From NCBI GenBank assembly GCA_036346255.1, contig CM070618.1:79494428-79558427 (forward strand): a stretch of 64,000 bases of DNA, given 5' to 3'. Within the stretch, counting starts at the first letter, position 1. The number at the start of each line of letters is the position of its first letter. Source of the DNA: Ampelocalamus luodianensis. Its lineage: Eukaryota; Streptophyta; Magnoliopsida; Poales; Poaceae. Below, one piece after another: positions 21,620-33,895 of the stretch. The position numbers and the translations under genes are program-made. Below the pieces are notes generated by a model. It had not been told where the DNA came from. It saw only the letters and a list, made by a program, of their open reading frames with translations, and ran no database searches.

Positions 21620-23158
21620 GACCGGCCTCCCTCTGCTGCTCACTGCCCACGCCAGCTACAGAGCAATGTATGTGTGGGTGTACGCAGTTAGAGGAAGAAG
21701 AGTAAGAATAAGAAGGCTCGTGTGTGCTATGTTTGTGCTGCGTTTTGGTGGCTTGCTGCTGTTTTTCGCGTAGCTTGCTCTGTACGAGGAGGAGCAGACG
21801 CAGAGGCGCAGGCAGGGGAAGGAGATGGCGATGAGCAGAGTAGGAGGGCAGAAAAGGGCGGGTAATAGAGTGGGGGATGGGGGAGGAGGAAGAGGAGAGG
21901 AGGGGACGTGAGGCGCCTTTTGTCCTCGCCCCTCTCTTCTCTATGCACCGTGGGCCCCCACCTCGCATGGCGAATACGGCAAAGAAGGCACGGCTCAGAG
22001 GATCAGAGAGAATTCACAGGAAATGCCAAACTGCATATACATGGATGTACATACACTATCCATGCCACACATTCTGCTTTGAGATTGGTGGTAAAAAAAT
22101 CATTGGTCCAATACGTATCTCTATAGTCTCTTCTCTCTCTCCTCTGACTCCCTCGGCATGATTCCATCTCTCATTTCAATCATTATGCCATCACTTTTCT
22201 TTCAAGAAATCGAAGGAATTCCATCCTTTTTCGGTTCTTTACCTTCAGCCAACTGCATTTTCGTTTTTGCTGCACAAATTCGGATAGTACAGGCGGGAAA
22301 TCAAGATGCACAAATACAAAAGATCAAGGAGGGCAACACAAAAATGGGATCCAACATGCGGAAAAAAAAGTGGATGGAGATCGAGGCGGTTGAGGTGGGA
22401 GATGGGGACATGGGTACACCCGGAGCTGGAGGGGATGCCAGATCCGTCTTCTTCGTCCACCCCGGCAGTGACGGAGGCGAGGAAGTAGCTCGGATCCAGC
22501 CTGATCTGGACGCCGACAGCGTGGAGGGAACTGATGCGGAGCAGATCAGGCGTCGCCGGTGGAGTACATAATGGCGGCGGATTTGGAGGAGTGCACGACG
22601 GCGGTGGCAGACCCGAGCGCGTGCACTCTAGGCGCCGCTCTCCACCCCGACATAGCCCTTCGCCGCTCGCCGGGCTACATGGGCCGCAGCCTCGCCGGTC
22701 AGTGGCTGTCGCGTGCCATCGCTGGTGAGAGAGAGATCAACAAGATGGAGAGGTGAGGGGGGGGGGGGGAGGGGGAGAGTGAGTGAGAGGGAGGGGCCTC
22801 TTTTGTTTTGTGGGGATACGTATAGAAATACATATAATCAGTACACAATACGGTAGAAAAAATGTGCACCAATCCCAAAGATCATTTTGGACCCTTGAAT
22901 AGTGCAGGAGATCCTTGTATACGTGGGAAGGCCTCTCTCAGAAAACACTTGATTTCTCGCTGCTGCTTGAATTATGGACGCCATTGCGTTTTTATCTGAA
23001 GAAATGGGCTCTCTTTTTTCTGGTGATATTGTCGAATGCGATGGTCTTTAAAATTGCAGGGGATAGGAGGTGCAACCATGGAGGGAGTGTTGGTCGGAGA
23101 TGGGCCTGCGCGTAGGATTAGATAGGCATTGCTTGTTTTGTTTCCTTTTAATTATTTG
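21620..23158. other. Region upstream of the OFP gene
   Basis: 21620-21960 is CT-rich on the minus strand and is likely the OFP 5' leader and promoter. A GC-rich plus-strand segment at 22300-22760 has overlapping short frames (for example from 22571) without a recognised domain, followed by a G-run at 22757-22772. I assign no gene. Confidence 0.4.
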
Positions 23159-23288
23159 CAGAGGCGGAGCTTTTTGAGAGCAACAATGAGATAATAGCAG
23201 CACTCGAGCTATATCTTTCTCACTCGAGCTACGTCTTTCTCAGCCCATTAGATGCCGCCTCTTAAATTTGGCTCCAGCTCCGCCACTG
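23159..23288. mobile_element. hAT-type MITE, 130 bp
   Basis: Ends are CAGAGGCGGAGC and GCTCCGCCACTG, the common CAG(T/A)GGCGGAGC terminal repeat of grass hAT MITEs. Flanks ATTATTTG (23151-23158) and ATTATGTG (23289-23296) agree at 7 of 8 bases, as expected for the 8-bp target duplication of hAT. A 20-base word (CACTCGAGCTA..TCTTTCT) is repeated twice inside. Confidence 0.8.
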
Positions 23289-23819
23289 ATTATGTGTGTC
23301 AAAAGCGTTTTTGTCCGGGAGCCGTTGTTTAGTCGCTTTATTTCCATCACCTGCATGACAAGGAGCAGTAGTAGTTCAGCACTTGTGCGGCACAGCGCCT
23401 TTCTCAATGATCTGTCAGTCTGTGCGCTTGTACGCGTTCAGAACAGAACGAAGGCAGTAAAGTGATGTGCCTAAAGACGATACACGTTGATCATATAAAT
23501 CTAAGCCTGTCATGCGCGGCTTTTTGGGGCGGCAATGGTCAAATCTTGAGGTGCAATGCGATGTCATCCCTGTCGCATGGCGTCTCACGTAAGCTACCCC
23601 CGGCTGGATGGCTTGGAGAGCTTAGCTTTCGCAGCAACGTGGTTCAGAGTTCAGACATGCTGGATGGATCAGCGGGTCAACTGAACACGCTGCACAACTG
23701 CAGTCCGCCTGTGTGAGACAAATGTGATACATTTAGTGTAGAGGCGAAGAAGAGTATGGTGCGAATACGCTCATTACAAAGCGTGAAGAAAGTGAAAAAT
23801 AGCATTAGAATATCTTCCT

Positions 23820-25330
23820 TCATATGAAATTGGGCTATACTACACTAATATTAAGGCACCTCTGACCTATTCTTTCCTGAAACCGTATTTAGAAGCTCGA
23901 ACTTTTCTATCTCTCGGCATGATAGATTGTGTCGTCTAGGTCTTAGCATGATGAGAAATATAATTAACAATTCACAGGACATGATATGAATGTTAAGAAT
24001 TTCTCGAATCGGGAAGATTTTGTGTACCCGCATGTGCCAAGAGAAATTAATTACTAGACCCTTTTGCTCTGAAAGCAAAGGATGAAGTCCTGCATTCTGG
24101 ACCGTATCGGGGAGACCTTTATGGTCCTATATAGCCCTGTAAGGGTAATTTGAGGTATTTTATAGTGCTCATTGATGCTTCCTCGAATGGTCGCATCGTA
24201 TGATTATTGTCTCACGAAATCAATCTTCCGCATAGCTAAATCTGAGATAATTAAATTAGAAATATTTTCTCTGATCATCATGAGAAGTCCACCTGAATGG
24301 ACAACGCTGGAGAACTTACTCCGAAAGCATTTGATGATTATTGCATGAAAATGGGAATTAAAGTTGAGCATTTTGTACCACTTGTCCGCACCCAGAATGG
24401 ACTAGCAGAACTTTGAAGAATTGTAATTTACCAACTATATGTTGGGGACACGCAGTCCTGCCCGCAGCAACTCTCATCAATTTTAGACCATCGGCCTATA
24501 ACATCCATCCACCTATGCAACTAGCGCAAGGGTCAGCACTGAAAACTTCTCATCTTCGCAGGTTGGTTTGCAAGGGTTATATACCTATACCACCACCGCA
24601 GCGAACTGCAATGGGTCTTCTCCGAAAGTCTGGGATATACGTTGGTTATGAGACAGCATTCATAATCAAGTATCTGGACCATATGACTGGAGATTTGTAA
24701 AATGCCCAATTCGCTGATAGTACATTAGATGGGGTTAGTTTCCCGTCATTAGGGGGAGGAAATCAACCCTTGATAATAATATCGGGAAATAATTGAAGTC
24801 TAGAAGACATTTGAAGTCCAGAAGATAATTGAAATCTATGCATATGACCCGAGCACTAGTAAAGCAAATAGAGAAGTCCAGAAGATAATTGCGTCGGAAG
24901 ATAATTGAATTGAAGTCTAGAAGACAATTGAAGTCCGAAGATAATTGATTTGCAAGTATTAGCGAATCAACCGCTGACTACTTTAGTGATTTGAAGAGCG
25001 TGAATAAGTAGCATTTGCCTGCAAGCAATGCACCGGAGAGGGTTGAAATACCATTGAAGGTATCCCTAATCCCGTCCAGAGGCCTCAGAATAAAAGGACG
25101 AGAACTCGGTCCCTCGAATCCGAAGTAACCGGGGCGCTGGTGAAAAAGGATAAGAAGGACTTGACACGGCCGATCACGAAGTACCCGAGAACTAGAAGGG
25201 GCCAGTTGAGACTGCATCGGTATGGAACCTTCGAAAAGGCATACGAGTGAAATGCAACTAGGATGCCATCTTTTATGCAACAACAAATTTGAGCAAACAA
25301 ATGGCTGAATCAAGATGCGAGCGGAAATGC
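23820..25330 (+). pseudogene. Copia integrase relic
   Basis: Plus-strand frames, broken by several stops, follow Copia integrase: SMMRNIINNSQ (23938-23980), ITRPFALKAKDEVLHSGPYR, then GNLRYFIVLIDASSNGRIV, a broken core, and an open piece at 24413-24700 with AVLPAATLINFRPSAYNIHP and PPQRTAMGLLRKSGIYVGYE, followed by MTGDL and FPSLGGGNQ. These are the end of the integrase core and the conserved post-integrase linker. No LTRs or RT are visible. The 5' and 3' edges are approximate. It is a fragment of an old insertion. Confidence 0.75.
24785..24960 (+). repeat. Short degenerate repeats GAAGTCCAGAAGATAATT in the Copia relic
   Basis: The 18-base word GAAGTC(C/T)AGAAGA(T/C)AATT or close forms occurs about six times. 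One copy corresponds to the conserved Copia peptide REVQKII, so the array appears to have grown from coding sequence. Confidence 0.7.
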
Positions 25331-25439
25331 TGCAATAGGCGGTGGGTGAGAGTAAGTAAGATATTAGAAATCACAGAACCGAGTTTCGGAGCATGACTTC
25401 ATGGAGAACGTATGTTACGTATCCCGTACTTTCCACCCA

Positions 25440-26560
25440 CCGCGTATTACAGAACAAAAATAAAAATAAAATAAAGCATGACTTCATAGAGAAATGATGA
25501 GAGTCCATATCAAATACAACAAGACTGAAATACCGATTAAAAATAAAATAAAAAAGATAAAAAACTACATTCTCGGTCGTGGTGGGTCTAGATTATAATA
25601 GTTTAGATTAAAAGAAAGAGTCCATGCCAAGTACAATAAAACTAAAATTCAAAATAAAATTTAAATCAAATTAGCAATTTGATTTCTATAAAAAAAATTC
25701 TAAAGTAAAATCAATAAATAATTATAATTCGGAATAAAAATAAAGAAAAAATTGCAATTAGATTTTAATATGAAATCCAACAAAAAACTAAAATTCGAAA
25801 TAAAAATAAAATAAAATTAGCAATTTGGTTTCGATATAAATTCTAAAAATTATAATTCAAATTAGAAATTAAACAATAATTGGCAATTAGATTTGTATAC
25901 AAAATCCAACAAAAAATAATTGAAATTCGGAATAAAATAAGAAATTTGCTTTCAATACAAATTCCAAAGTAAAATCCCTAAATAAATGTAATTCGGAATA
26001 AAAATAAAAAAAATCAATTGGATTCGGATACGAATTCTAAGGAAAAAGAACTGGAATTTGGAATTAAAAAATAAAATAAAAATTTTAATTTTATTTCCAT
26101 ACGAATTCCAAAGTAAAATCCTTAAATAACTATAATTGGGAATAAAAATTAAAGAAAAAAATATCAATTGTATTCAGATACTAATTCCAAGAAAAAAACT
26201 GAAATTCAGAATAAAAAATAAAAGAAAATTTATAGTTTTATTTATGTACGAATTCCAAAGTAAAATCCCTACATAACAAAATTTTATAATAAATTAAATA
26301 AATTTAGCAATTTAATTTGTATACGAACTCCAATAAAAATAACTGAAATATTGAATAAAAATAAAAATTATAACAAGGATGACACAAATGGTGTCGGAGG
26401 AAAAACAAAAGAAACCACCACGTTCGCTCTGTTTCTATTGTTGCTTCCTATGGAATAAACATAAAAAATAACTAAAATTTTGAATAAAAAATAAAAGTTA
26501 TAACGAGGATAACACAAATGGTATCGGAGGAGACCACAAAAAAGTGCAATGACATCGATC
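25440..26560. repeat. AT-rich degenerate tandem repeats
   Basis: The phrase AATTCCAAAGTAAAATCC followed by TAAATAA-type sequence and GGAATAAAAATAAA recurs at about 25698, 25960, 26104 and 26252, roughly 145 bases apart in the better part. A second phrase, GATAACACAAATGGTRTCGGAGGA, occurs at about 26379 and 26508. Very A-rich on the plus strand; no coding. Confidence 0.7.
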
Positions 26561-28285
26561 TGTCTTGCAAGAAAACATTAACCCACGGGAAAGCGAAGAA
26601 CCAGGGGTCGACGACGGAGTTGAAGACAATATCATGCTGCCCACCTTAGCCATTCGAGAAGGACAATGTCGTGCTCACCGGAGCCATTGAAGAGAAAGTC
26701 AAGTGTTGAAGGAGCCAATGATCACGATGACAAGTGGTGAGTGTCAGCGTTGTTGAAGAAATTAATGGTCAAAGAAGCTCGATGATGGGGAAGCCCTGGC
26801 AGAGAAGAGATGAAGTTTTGCATTGAAGATGAGTTATGGACGATATGGGGCTAGCAGGTAGCTAGGAGCGTACCATCATTGGTGAAGGGCACGTCGTCAC
26901 TGGCGATGGCAAAAATATTCTCTATATCGTGAGGCAATGACTAAAGCAGACATACTGGCATCAATGAAAATGTGAGGTTGTCATGGTTAGTGAGGAAGCC
27001 ACAACGTTGAGTTAGCCAACATCAAGGAAGGATAACGACCGACACGAGAGAAGAGGACATCGAGCATGTATAACATCATGCATATGTATATACATGCAAA
27101 CATCCGTACGAATAGAAGCGTAGGCGTATAGAGGCAAAGGAGCAAAAAGCTTGGAGTATACATGGCACAGTTATAGGGAATAGGCTCAGTGTCACCGGAG
27201 AGAGCGTGACACGTGTACCTTGCTGAGATCGGTGATAGTTGCATGCGTATGCGTATTGATATCGCAATGGTTAGCATTAAGCAATATTTAAGAAGTAGAA
27301 GGTAACTATGTGATAAACTATTACATTAGAAAGGGTAGTAACTGAGAGGGATCGATAAAGATTTAGACAAGATGTTGGAGGTTGAAGCAAAAAAGTTATG
27401 ATGACAAGAAGAGATTTGTATTTTTTTTACCTTTTTCTTGTGGATGTTGAACCAATTTGTAGCACGAGATTTTTTTTGTTGTGGTGGGTCTATTGCTTTG
27501 TTACAACATCTTGTTTGCCATGGAATAGTGAAACGAAATGAGATTGTGTTGTATGCTATATTAATTGTTGCCGTGATTTGCTATGGTTTTTGTTGCGTCT
27601 TAAGGGTGACATTTTCGTTACATCGGATGTGGATTTGTTGTAGGTTTACTAATAATTGTTGTGCATCACCGATTTTTGTTACGTCAGATCGGATTACTAA
27701 GATCGACCATTTTAAGCTAGATCCAACGGTGGAGAGGTGCGTACGGTGGAAAACCTCCAATCATATGTGCGGGCGCTAATCACCCCAAAAAGAAACGAGA
27801 GCTGCATAGTCGAGTTTCCATGCTAGCCACCGTGCATTGCGACCGTCTTTGGCAAATACTAGATAACCTAATGTGTCTGCAATATAATACCCCTAGATAA
27901 GACGTGTTTCCCCTGCGCTGCGTCGTGTACATTGCACTGCACGGGCATGGGGACAAGGCAAGCAGGCAATGACACCTCATTTAGCGCGCACAGACGCGTC
28001 AGACAATCTCAAATCGGTCACGCAATTCGTTCCTGGGGGAAGTGAGCTACGTGGCCCGCGAGTTTATTTTTCTCGGCTAGTCTGGCGTTGCGCTGGTCGC
28101 CACCTTACCTACTAATCCCATTTCCACCCACCGTCCCCGCTGAATTTTAGTTTAATCTCGTGGAAACAAAAGCATGGTAGGATCTTGGTTTCCCTTGGTA
28201 CGAATGTTGTGCCACATCCTGATAGGAGAGGGCACATTAGTTTAAGCTCCCTGTGCTCTGTTCTGCCTTCTTTCCTGGGTTCCTA
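26561..28285. other. Intergenic region
   Basis: Open frames such as 27438-27779 (plus) and 26987-27277 (minus) show no domain I recognise and have no splice or codon support. I see nothing else definite. Confidence 0.4.
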
Positions 28286-28294
28286 ATCGCTAGA

Positions 28295-28460
28295 GGATTA
28301 AATACATTATTCGTTCTTGAACTCTTGACCTAGTTTAATGTTAATCCCTCAATTCCAATACCGAATGAAATGCATACTATAAGTGTCAATACCGTGCAAA
28401 AACCATTATATATTCCTTTTGAGGGTTGTTTCGTGCCCAATGGGAAAAAAAGAAACTTTT
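28295..28460 (+). repeat. Left terminal inverted repeat of the MULE
   Basis: Aligned by eye to the reverse complement of 35450-35611 at roughly 80-85% identity. The exact outer base is uncertain by 2 bases. Confidence 0.85.
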
Positions 28461-28879
28461 CCCTGTGCCATAAGGGCGTCCACGCTGTTCAACTAAAAGA
28501 TGACGCATTCATATGAATGCCTCACTCTCTCCCTCACTCTCTCCCGACAAGAAAAATCCCCAAAGTCATCCCCCGACCTGAGCTCCCTACGTGTAGATCC
28601 CCCCTCACCGGAGAGGGTAGACCCTAGGCCAGCGAACGGGCTGCGCCAACGACATCAGTGACTCACGAGGATTGGCAATGAACCCTGGTGAGTTCTTCAA
28701 TCTTAGATCTGGCATGATTTGTGGCTTGTCCTGCGATCAGTTAGGGTGTTTTGTGGCCGCCAAGTTCGTTTAGTGTTTCAGATAGGGTAGTGTAGTAATA
28801 GTTGGTTGTTAATTTGCATATGTATTACATCGGAAAACTGTTGTGCTCCGGCGTAGTATTAGGGCGCGCTGGATATCCT

Positions 28880-30060
28880 TGTCAGGCTTTGCATGCCTGG
28901 TACTTGGAGAAGACCCAAAAGGAGGGGTGTGATACTGAAATCACCGTCAAATACGAGCATAAGCATTTCTTCAACGGGACGAACCACTTTGTCGTGGGTT
29001 TCAATGACTTATGTGACCTATTCAACCTCGTTGGCCTCGATGCCTCGCTTCTATGATGTTGGACACTGTAAGTGAGTACAATCAAGTTCTACATTCATAT
29101 AATACCGATAAATATCACAACTCATTGCTTATGTATAGATACATGATGAAAAATATTCGAGAATAGAAAGAACCGGTGGGTTTCCTTGACCCACATGTGG
29201 TATCGTTGCAAACCATCCAAGCAGACTCGTCCTTCGTCGAGAAATACATAACGCGGGCATTGCTTCGTCAGCAGAACATGAAGTACATAGTGGTGCCCTA
29301 CAACGAGGGGTAAGTGTCACTACTTGCTCTACAAATTTCATTTGTACTTTATATGCAGATACGAACTTAGGTTTAAGGACTATAGCGACATACATGGGTA
29401 GGTACCACTGGATCCTTTTAGTCATTATACCAAGGAGGAACCATGTGATATACCTTGATTCCCTAATCCGCAGCGACCACAAGTTCAGCATTCTAAGAGG
29501 AATACTCGACAGGTATGCTCATTTCCTCCATATATAACTCTATTTTAGTCTTCATTAGTTTAAAATGGCCGAGGATAACTTTTTGGAATCATGTAGGTCG
29601 TTCATCGACTATGTTGCCAACAAAGGAATATACGATAGAAAGAGCGCCGAACTAACACACAAGACAAAATTTTTGGTACGCGCTACAACACGATAATCCT
29701 ATATCATACTTCATAATAACGCATCTCGAACTGATATATGTAATTCTATTTTTACAGTGCCGCCATCAAAAAAATGATGAGTTATGTGCAATCTACGTTT
29801 GCTATCATATAGAGCAAATCATTAGAGCTGGGAAGAAGGATCCCGAGGTTTGTGAATCTCGAAATAATTATTTCCTAATTATAAATTTAAATATATATGC
29901 TTACCACTTTACTCTTGCTAGCGACAGGCCTTGATTATAGAATTAGATGGACTCTTTGCGAATGAGATCAAGGACATTCGAGGAAGCTCATGCTTTATCA
30001 TATCGAGAGATAATTAAGGACATCGGAGAATTTCACTCGTCGCGACCCGAGCATCACCTG
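28880..30060 (+). pseudogene. Ulp1-like (C48) cysteine protease of a CACTA element
   Basis: Five or six short exons can be followed. The first (to ~29068) reads CQALHAWYLEKTQKEGCDTE and KHFFNGTNHFVVGFNDLCDL. The next ends YIVVPYNEG before GTAAGT near 29310. Then come YHWILLVIIPRRNHVIYLDS, SFIDYVANKGIYDRKSAELT, DELCAIYVCYHIEQIIRAGK and ELDGLFANEIKDIR. The protease His (near 29405), Asp (near 29457) and Cys (near 29785) are all in place. C48 domains normally cleave SUMO; in grass CACTA elements they are a frequent third gene of unclear role. The N-terminal part is absent and one early frame break is visible near 29159, so I call it a remnant. Confidence 0.7.
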
Positions 30061-30304
30061 CGACACGTCTCAACCACCTGCAAACAATTGACTCAATTGT
30101 AATCCAATTTATTTTGTAACAATACTTGAACAAATACGATCTTTTGTAATTTATTTTGAGTAATGATCAAATTGAGTTTGTCAATAATTGATTATTTGTG
30201 ATGTATCTGTAAATGTATCTGTTTTTCTGCATATTTGTTTTCAGAGGGCATGGCTAGCAATTCCTGAGGCTAGCCAAAAATCAGCAAAAATGTAGTTAGT
30301 GTAA

Positions 30305-30625
30305 TGAACTATCACAGACAGTTTTTATATTAAACCCGTCTGTGAAGGCCAGTATCACAAACGGTTCTATACACGAACCGTCTGTGAAGGCATAGTATCG
30401 CGAGCGGTTACGTGGACAAACCGTCTGCGTGATACGCGAGTATCCTGAGCAGTTCAAGTGATCACGACCTTCACGAGCGGGTTTAATACAAAATCGCTGC
30501 GTGATATTAAATATCATAGACGGTTTCCTAACCGTCTGTGATAACCGCCTATTATCAAATACCAACTTATTCAGACGGTTCAAAAACCGTCTATGATGAC
30601 GGTTTCGAACCGTCTGTGATGACCC
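30305..30625. repeat. 3' subterminal palindromic array of the nested CACTA
   Basis: Alternating TCACAGACRGTT and AACCGTCTGTGA-type words, some as GTCTGCGTGATA variants, just inside the terminal repeat. Confidence 0.8.
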
Positions 30626-30664
30626 TCTCTGTAGTAGTGCATGTAGGTATCATTTGATTTTGCA

Positions 30665-33600
30665 ATGGATAATTTGGACAAGCTAGTGGTTAGGTTCCAT
30701 TACAGTGGTGATTTCTTTGATGATGGGAAGAGATTGCAGAGGTAGAGAGGGCATGTCTTACATAGATTGTGATAAGTTGTCGCTGCCTGAGGTGAAAGGC
30801 CATTTGAAGGACCATTGTGAGGAAGTTGAATTGGTACTCATGCACTGGATTTTTCGTAGCAACGTTTTGAAGAATGGACTGAGAGTGCTAACAGATGACA
30901 AGGCCTGCCAGACCATGACTAATTGTATCACTAATGGGGGTGTTGTGGATATCTTTGTTGGGGCAGTGGGAGTTGATACCGCCTCAGATGGTGTGGGTGA
31001 TAAAGAAGATGAATGAAGTGATTGGGAAGACGAGGTTGAAGCTTGGCTACAGACAGATGATGATGAGGTTGTGTCAGATAATGTTAGCAAAGAGGTGGAG
31101 GTGATACCAATGTCACCAGTTGAGACTGAAAAGGATATTGCCTGCAAGAAAAAGTTATACAGTGCAATGCCTGATAGGAAGGGGAAGGTTGGCATAGCTG
31201 AAGCAGCCCCTAAAGATGGAGGAAATGAGGATCACTCCAATTCAGGTAGTGACTATCTCCATAAAGATGCTGAGACCTCAGAGGATGATGAGAAAGCTAC
31301 TGAGAACAAGAAGAGATATAAAGAATTCAATAAGAATTTGAAGTCAGGAAACTCTTTTGTCTAGGCTAGGCAATTAGTGGCCATTGACGAGTCTAAAGTG
31401 GATAAGTTGGGAAAAGGACAAGAGGGCAATGACACTTCTTATTTTTCCAAGAGTGAGGAAGAGGACAACTATGAGGAAGGAGGCAGTGATGGTGAGCTCC
31501 TGAGGAAGAAACTCAAGTACCCTAGGTATGACCCAAAAGCAAGTCTCCCTACATTTAGCTTGGGCATGACCTTTAGCTGCAAGGATCTTTCCATTCAAGC
31601 AGTTAGGTAGTATGGACTAGTTAGGAGATATTTTATTACATTTTCCAAGAATGACAACTTAAGGGTTAGGGCTAAATGTCAGTGGCCAAAGTGTCCTTGG
31701 GTCATCCTATTGTCAAATAACAGCAGGACAGACGACTGGCAAGTCAGTAATTTCAAGGATGAGCACACATGCCCCCGAGAAGGGACAACAATCTTGTTAC
31801 TTCTAGGAGAATATCTGAAAAATTTGAGAGTACCATCATAGCAAACCCGACCTGAAATCTTGAGTACATGAAGCAAACTGTTCAGGAACAAATGCATGCT
31901 GATGTGAGCATTGCTAAGTGCAAAAGAGCTAAGTCCTTTATCATGCAGAAGATGTTAGACTCTAAGAAGGGAGAGTATGGTAAGGTCTTTGACTACCAAA
32001 TGGACCACAGTGGTTGTTAATCTTCATCCAGATGCAACAGAAGCGGTATTTCAAAGGATGTACATATGTTTGGATGCTTGCAAAAGAGGTTTCCTAGTTA
32101 GGTGTAGGAAATTGATAGGTTTGGATGGTTGTTTCTTCAAAGGTCCAATCAATGGTGAGCTAGTTTGTGCAATGGGCAGAGATGCAAACAATCAGATGTA
32201 CCCCATAGCATGGGTTGTAGTTGAGAAGAAAACCAATGAATCGTGGGTCTGGTTCTATGGGATTTTCTTCAGAGATATAGAAATTAGAGATGGTGATAGA
32301 TGGGTTATCATCTCAGATCAATAGAAAGTAAGTGACATTACTTAACCAATACTTAACCATTTGTTTGTTGTAGGGTCTACTAAATGTTGTGCAGTATTGG
32401 GTACCCAAAGCTGAGCATAGGATGTGTGCAAAACACATCTATGCCAACTTCAGGAAAACTTACAAGGACAAAGCTTGGCAAAAGAAATTCTGAATGTGTG
32501 CCAAAGCTCCATGTGTAAATCTTTTCAACCACCATAGAGCAAATCTTGCAAAGGATACCCCTGAAGGTGCTAATGCAATCATGAGGACAGATCCACAGCA
32601 TTGGAGCAGGGCATGGTTCAAGTTGGGATCATGCTATGATTTTGTGGACAACAACATGTGTGAATCATTCAATCATGCTATAGTCCAGTCAAGGTTCCTC
32701 CCAATCATTAGCATGCTTGAGTGGATCAGGAGGAAAGTAATGGTTAGAATCCAGACTAACAAAAAGCAAGGCAAAGTAGTGGACAAGTGCAATATGCCCC
32801 AATATTTTTAAGAAGCCGAAGGACTACATCAATGAATCAGTTTACTGGCATGCAGTGTACAATGGCAAGGATGGTTTTGATGTCACGCATAGAGATCATA
32901 GGTTTTCAATTAACTTGGACGGCATGACTTGTTCATGTAGATATTGGCAATTGTCTGGTTTGCCTTGCCCACATGCTATTTCTTGCATCTATTGGAGGAG
33001 CATTACCCTTGATGATTACGTAGCACTATGTTACTCCATTGAAGAGTACAATAGGACTTATGAGCACTGCTTGCAGCCTGTTGAGGGCATGAGTTGTTGG
33101 CCTATATCTGAGAGGCCAAGACTAAGGCCACCAAAGTATGAGGAAATGCCTGGTAGACCAAAGAAAGATAGAAAAAGAGAGCAAAATGAGGGAACTAGAA
33201 TGTCTAAGGTTGGCACAATCATTAGGTGTAGACTCTGCAAGGGGATTGAATATAATAGGTCTAGCTGTGAGAGGAGAAATGGCCAAGCACAACAAACCTC
33301 ATGGGCCAGCCAGGGTCAACAAGCTCATTCTGCAAGTGTTGGCAACTCTGCACCAGCTGCCCCTGTTCCCCTGGTAATATGCACTACAAACATAGTTTAT
33401 GCACACAACAGAGCCGCACAAATATAGCCAAGAGAAAGGCTAGGTCGAATGCTAACTATCCACCAGCTCAAACCAAAAAGAGTTGCACTGGGGCAGGAAT
33501 CTTGTACTCAGAAAGGACAGGGACAACTATTCAGGATGTGGGTTTATCTGCAAATTCCATAACTTGATTTTAATTTACTTCCATTTGGCAAACTACTAAC

Positions 33601-33895
33601 CTCTAGTTGAAAATATCTATACCTACAGCCTGGCATGCCAAATCAGAGGATCATCAGAATCTCTGCTACTGCCAAAGTCAGTACAATTCATGGTGGTTCT
33701 GCTACTATAAACTTGGAGGTAATTGTGCCATCTGCGAGGACAAAATTATGTGTGAACATCCAAGTGGCCTCTGGTTCTGCTTCTATTCAAGCCAAAGCCC
33801 AAGCACCTCCTTGCCAAAAGAAGCTAACTCCAAGCAAGAGGAAGCAAAGTTGTAGTTCAAAGCTTGCAAAGCTTCTGGGTATGCCAACTAATTAG
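30665..33895 (+). pseudogene. MULE transposase (mudrA type), broken
   Basis: The likely start is ATG at 30665 (MDNLDKLVVRFHYSGDFFDD). A frame break near 30740, stops near 31014, 31362 and 31608, and others interrupt an otherwise followable frame. The acidic linker is followed by a MULE-type N-terminal zinc-binding region (CQWPKCPWVILLSNN...EHTC). The catalytic core contains LIGLDGCFFKGP (first Asp), VEKKTNESWVWF and WVIISDQ (second Asp), then DNNMCESFNHAI. An intron lies at about 32328-32373 (acceptor TTGTTGTAG). The SWIM finger reads CSCRYWQLSGLPCPH near 32932-32976. A C-terminal knuckle CRLCKGIEYNRSSC has lost the usual His. The C-terminal tail may continue in a last exon at 33640-33892. 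Transposases of this type bind the terminal repeats and cut by a DDE mechanism. Confidence 0.85.

Larger units (their letters stand above)
28810..30639 (+). mobile_element. CACTA element remnant nested in the MULE (5' part missing)
   Basis: The right end is the CACTA terminal repeat ...CTCTCTGTAGTAGTG at 30639, preceded by the array of CACAGACGGTT words at 30305-30625. No matching CACTACTAC left end was found upstream, so the left side is deleted. What remains is the C48 protease gene and the 3' end. It sits between the MULE left end and the first transposase codon at 30665. Confidence 0.7.

Noticed and set aside
21620..21643. Longer OFP start giving eight extra residues
   Set aside because: The codon at 21643 is GTG, and the family motif starts at the ATG at 21619.
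27438..27779. 113-residue plus-strand frame
   Set aside because: No domain, no codon bias, AT-rich surroundings.
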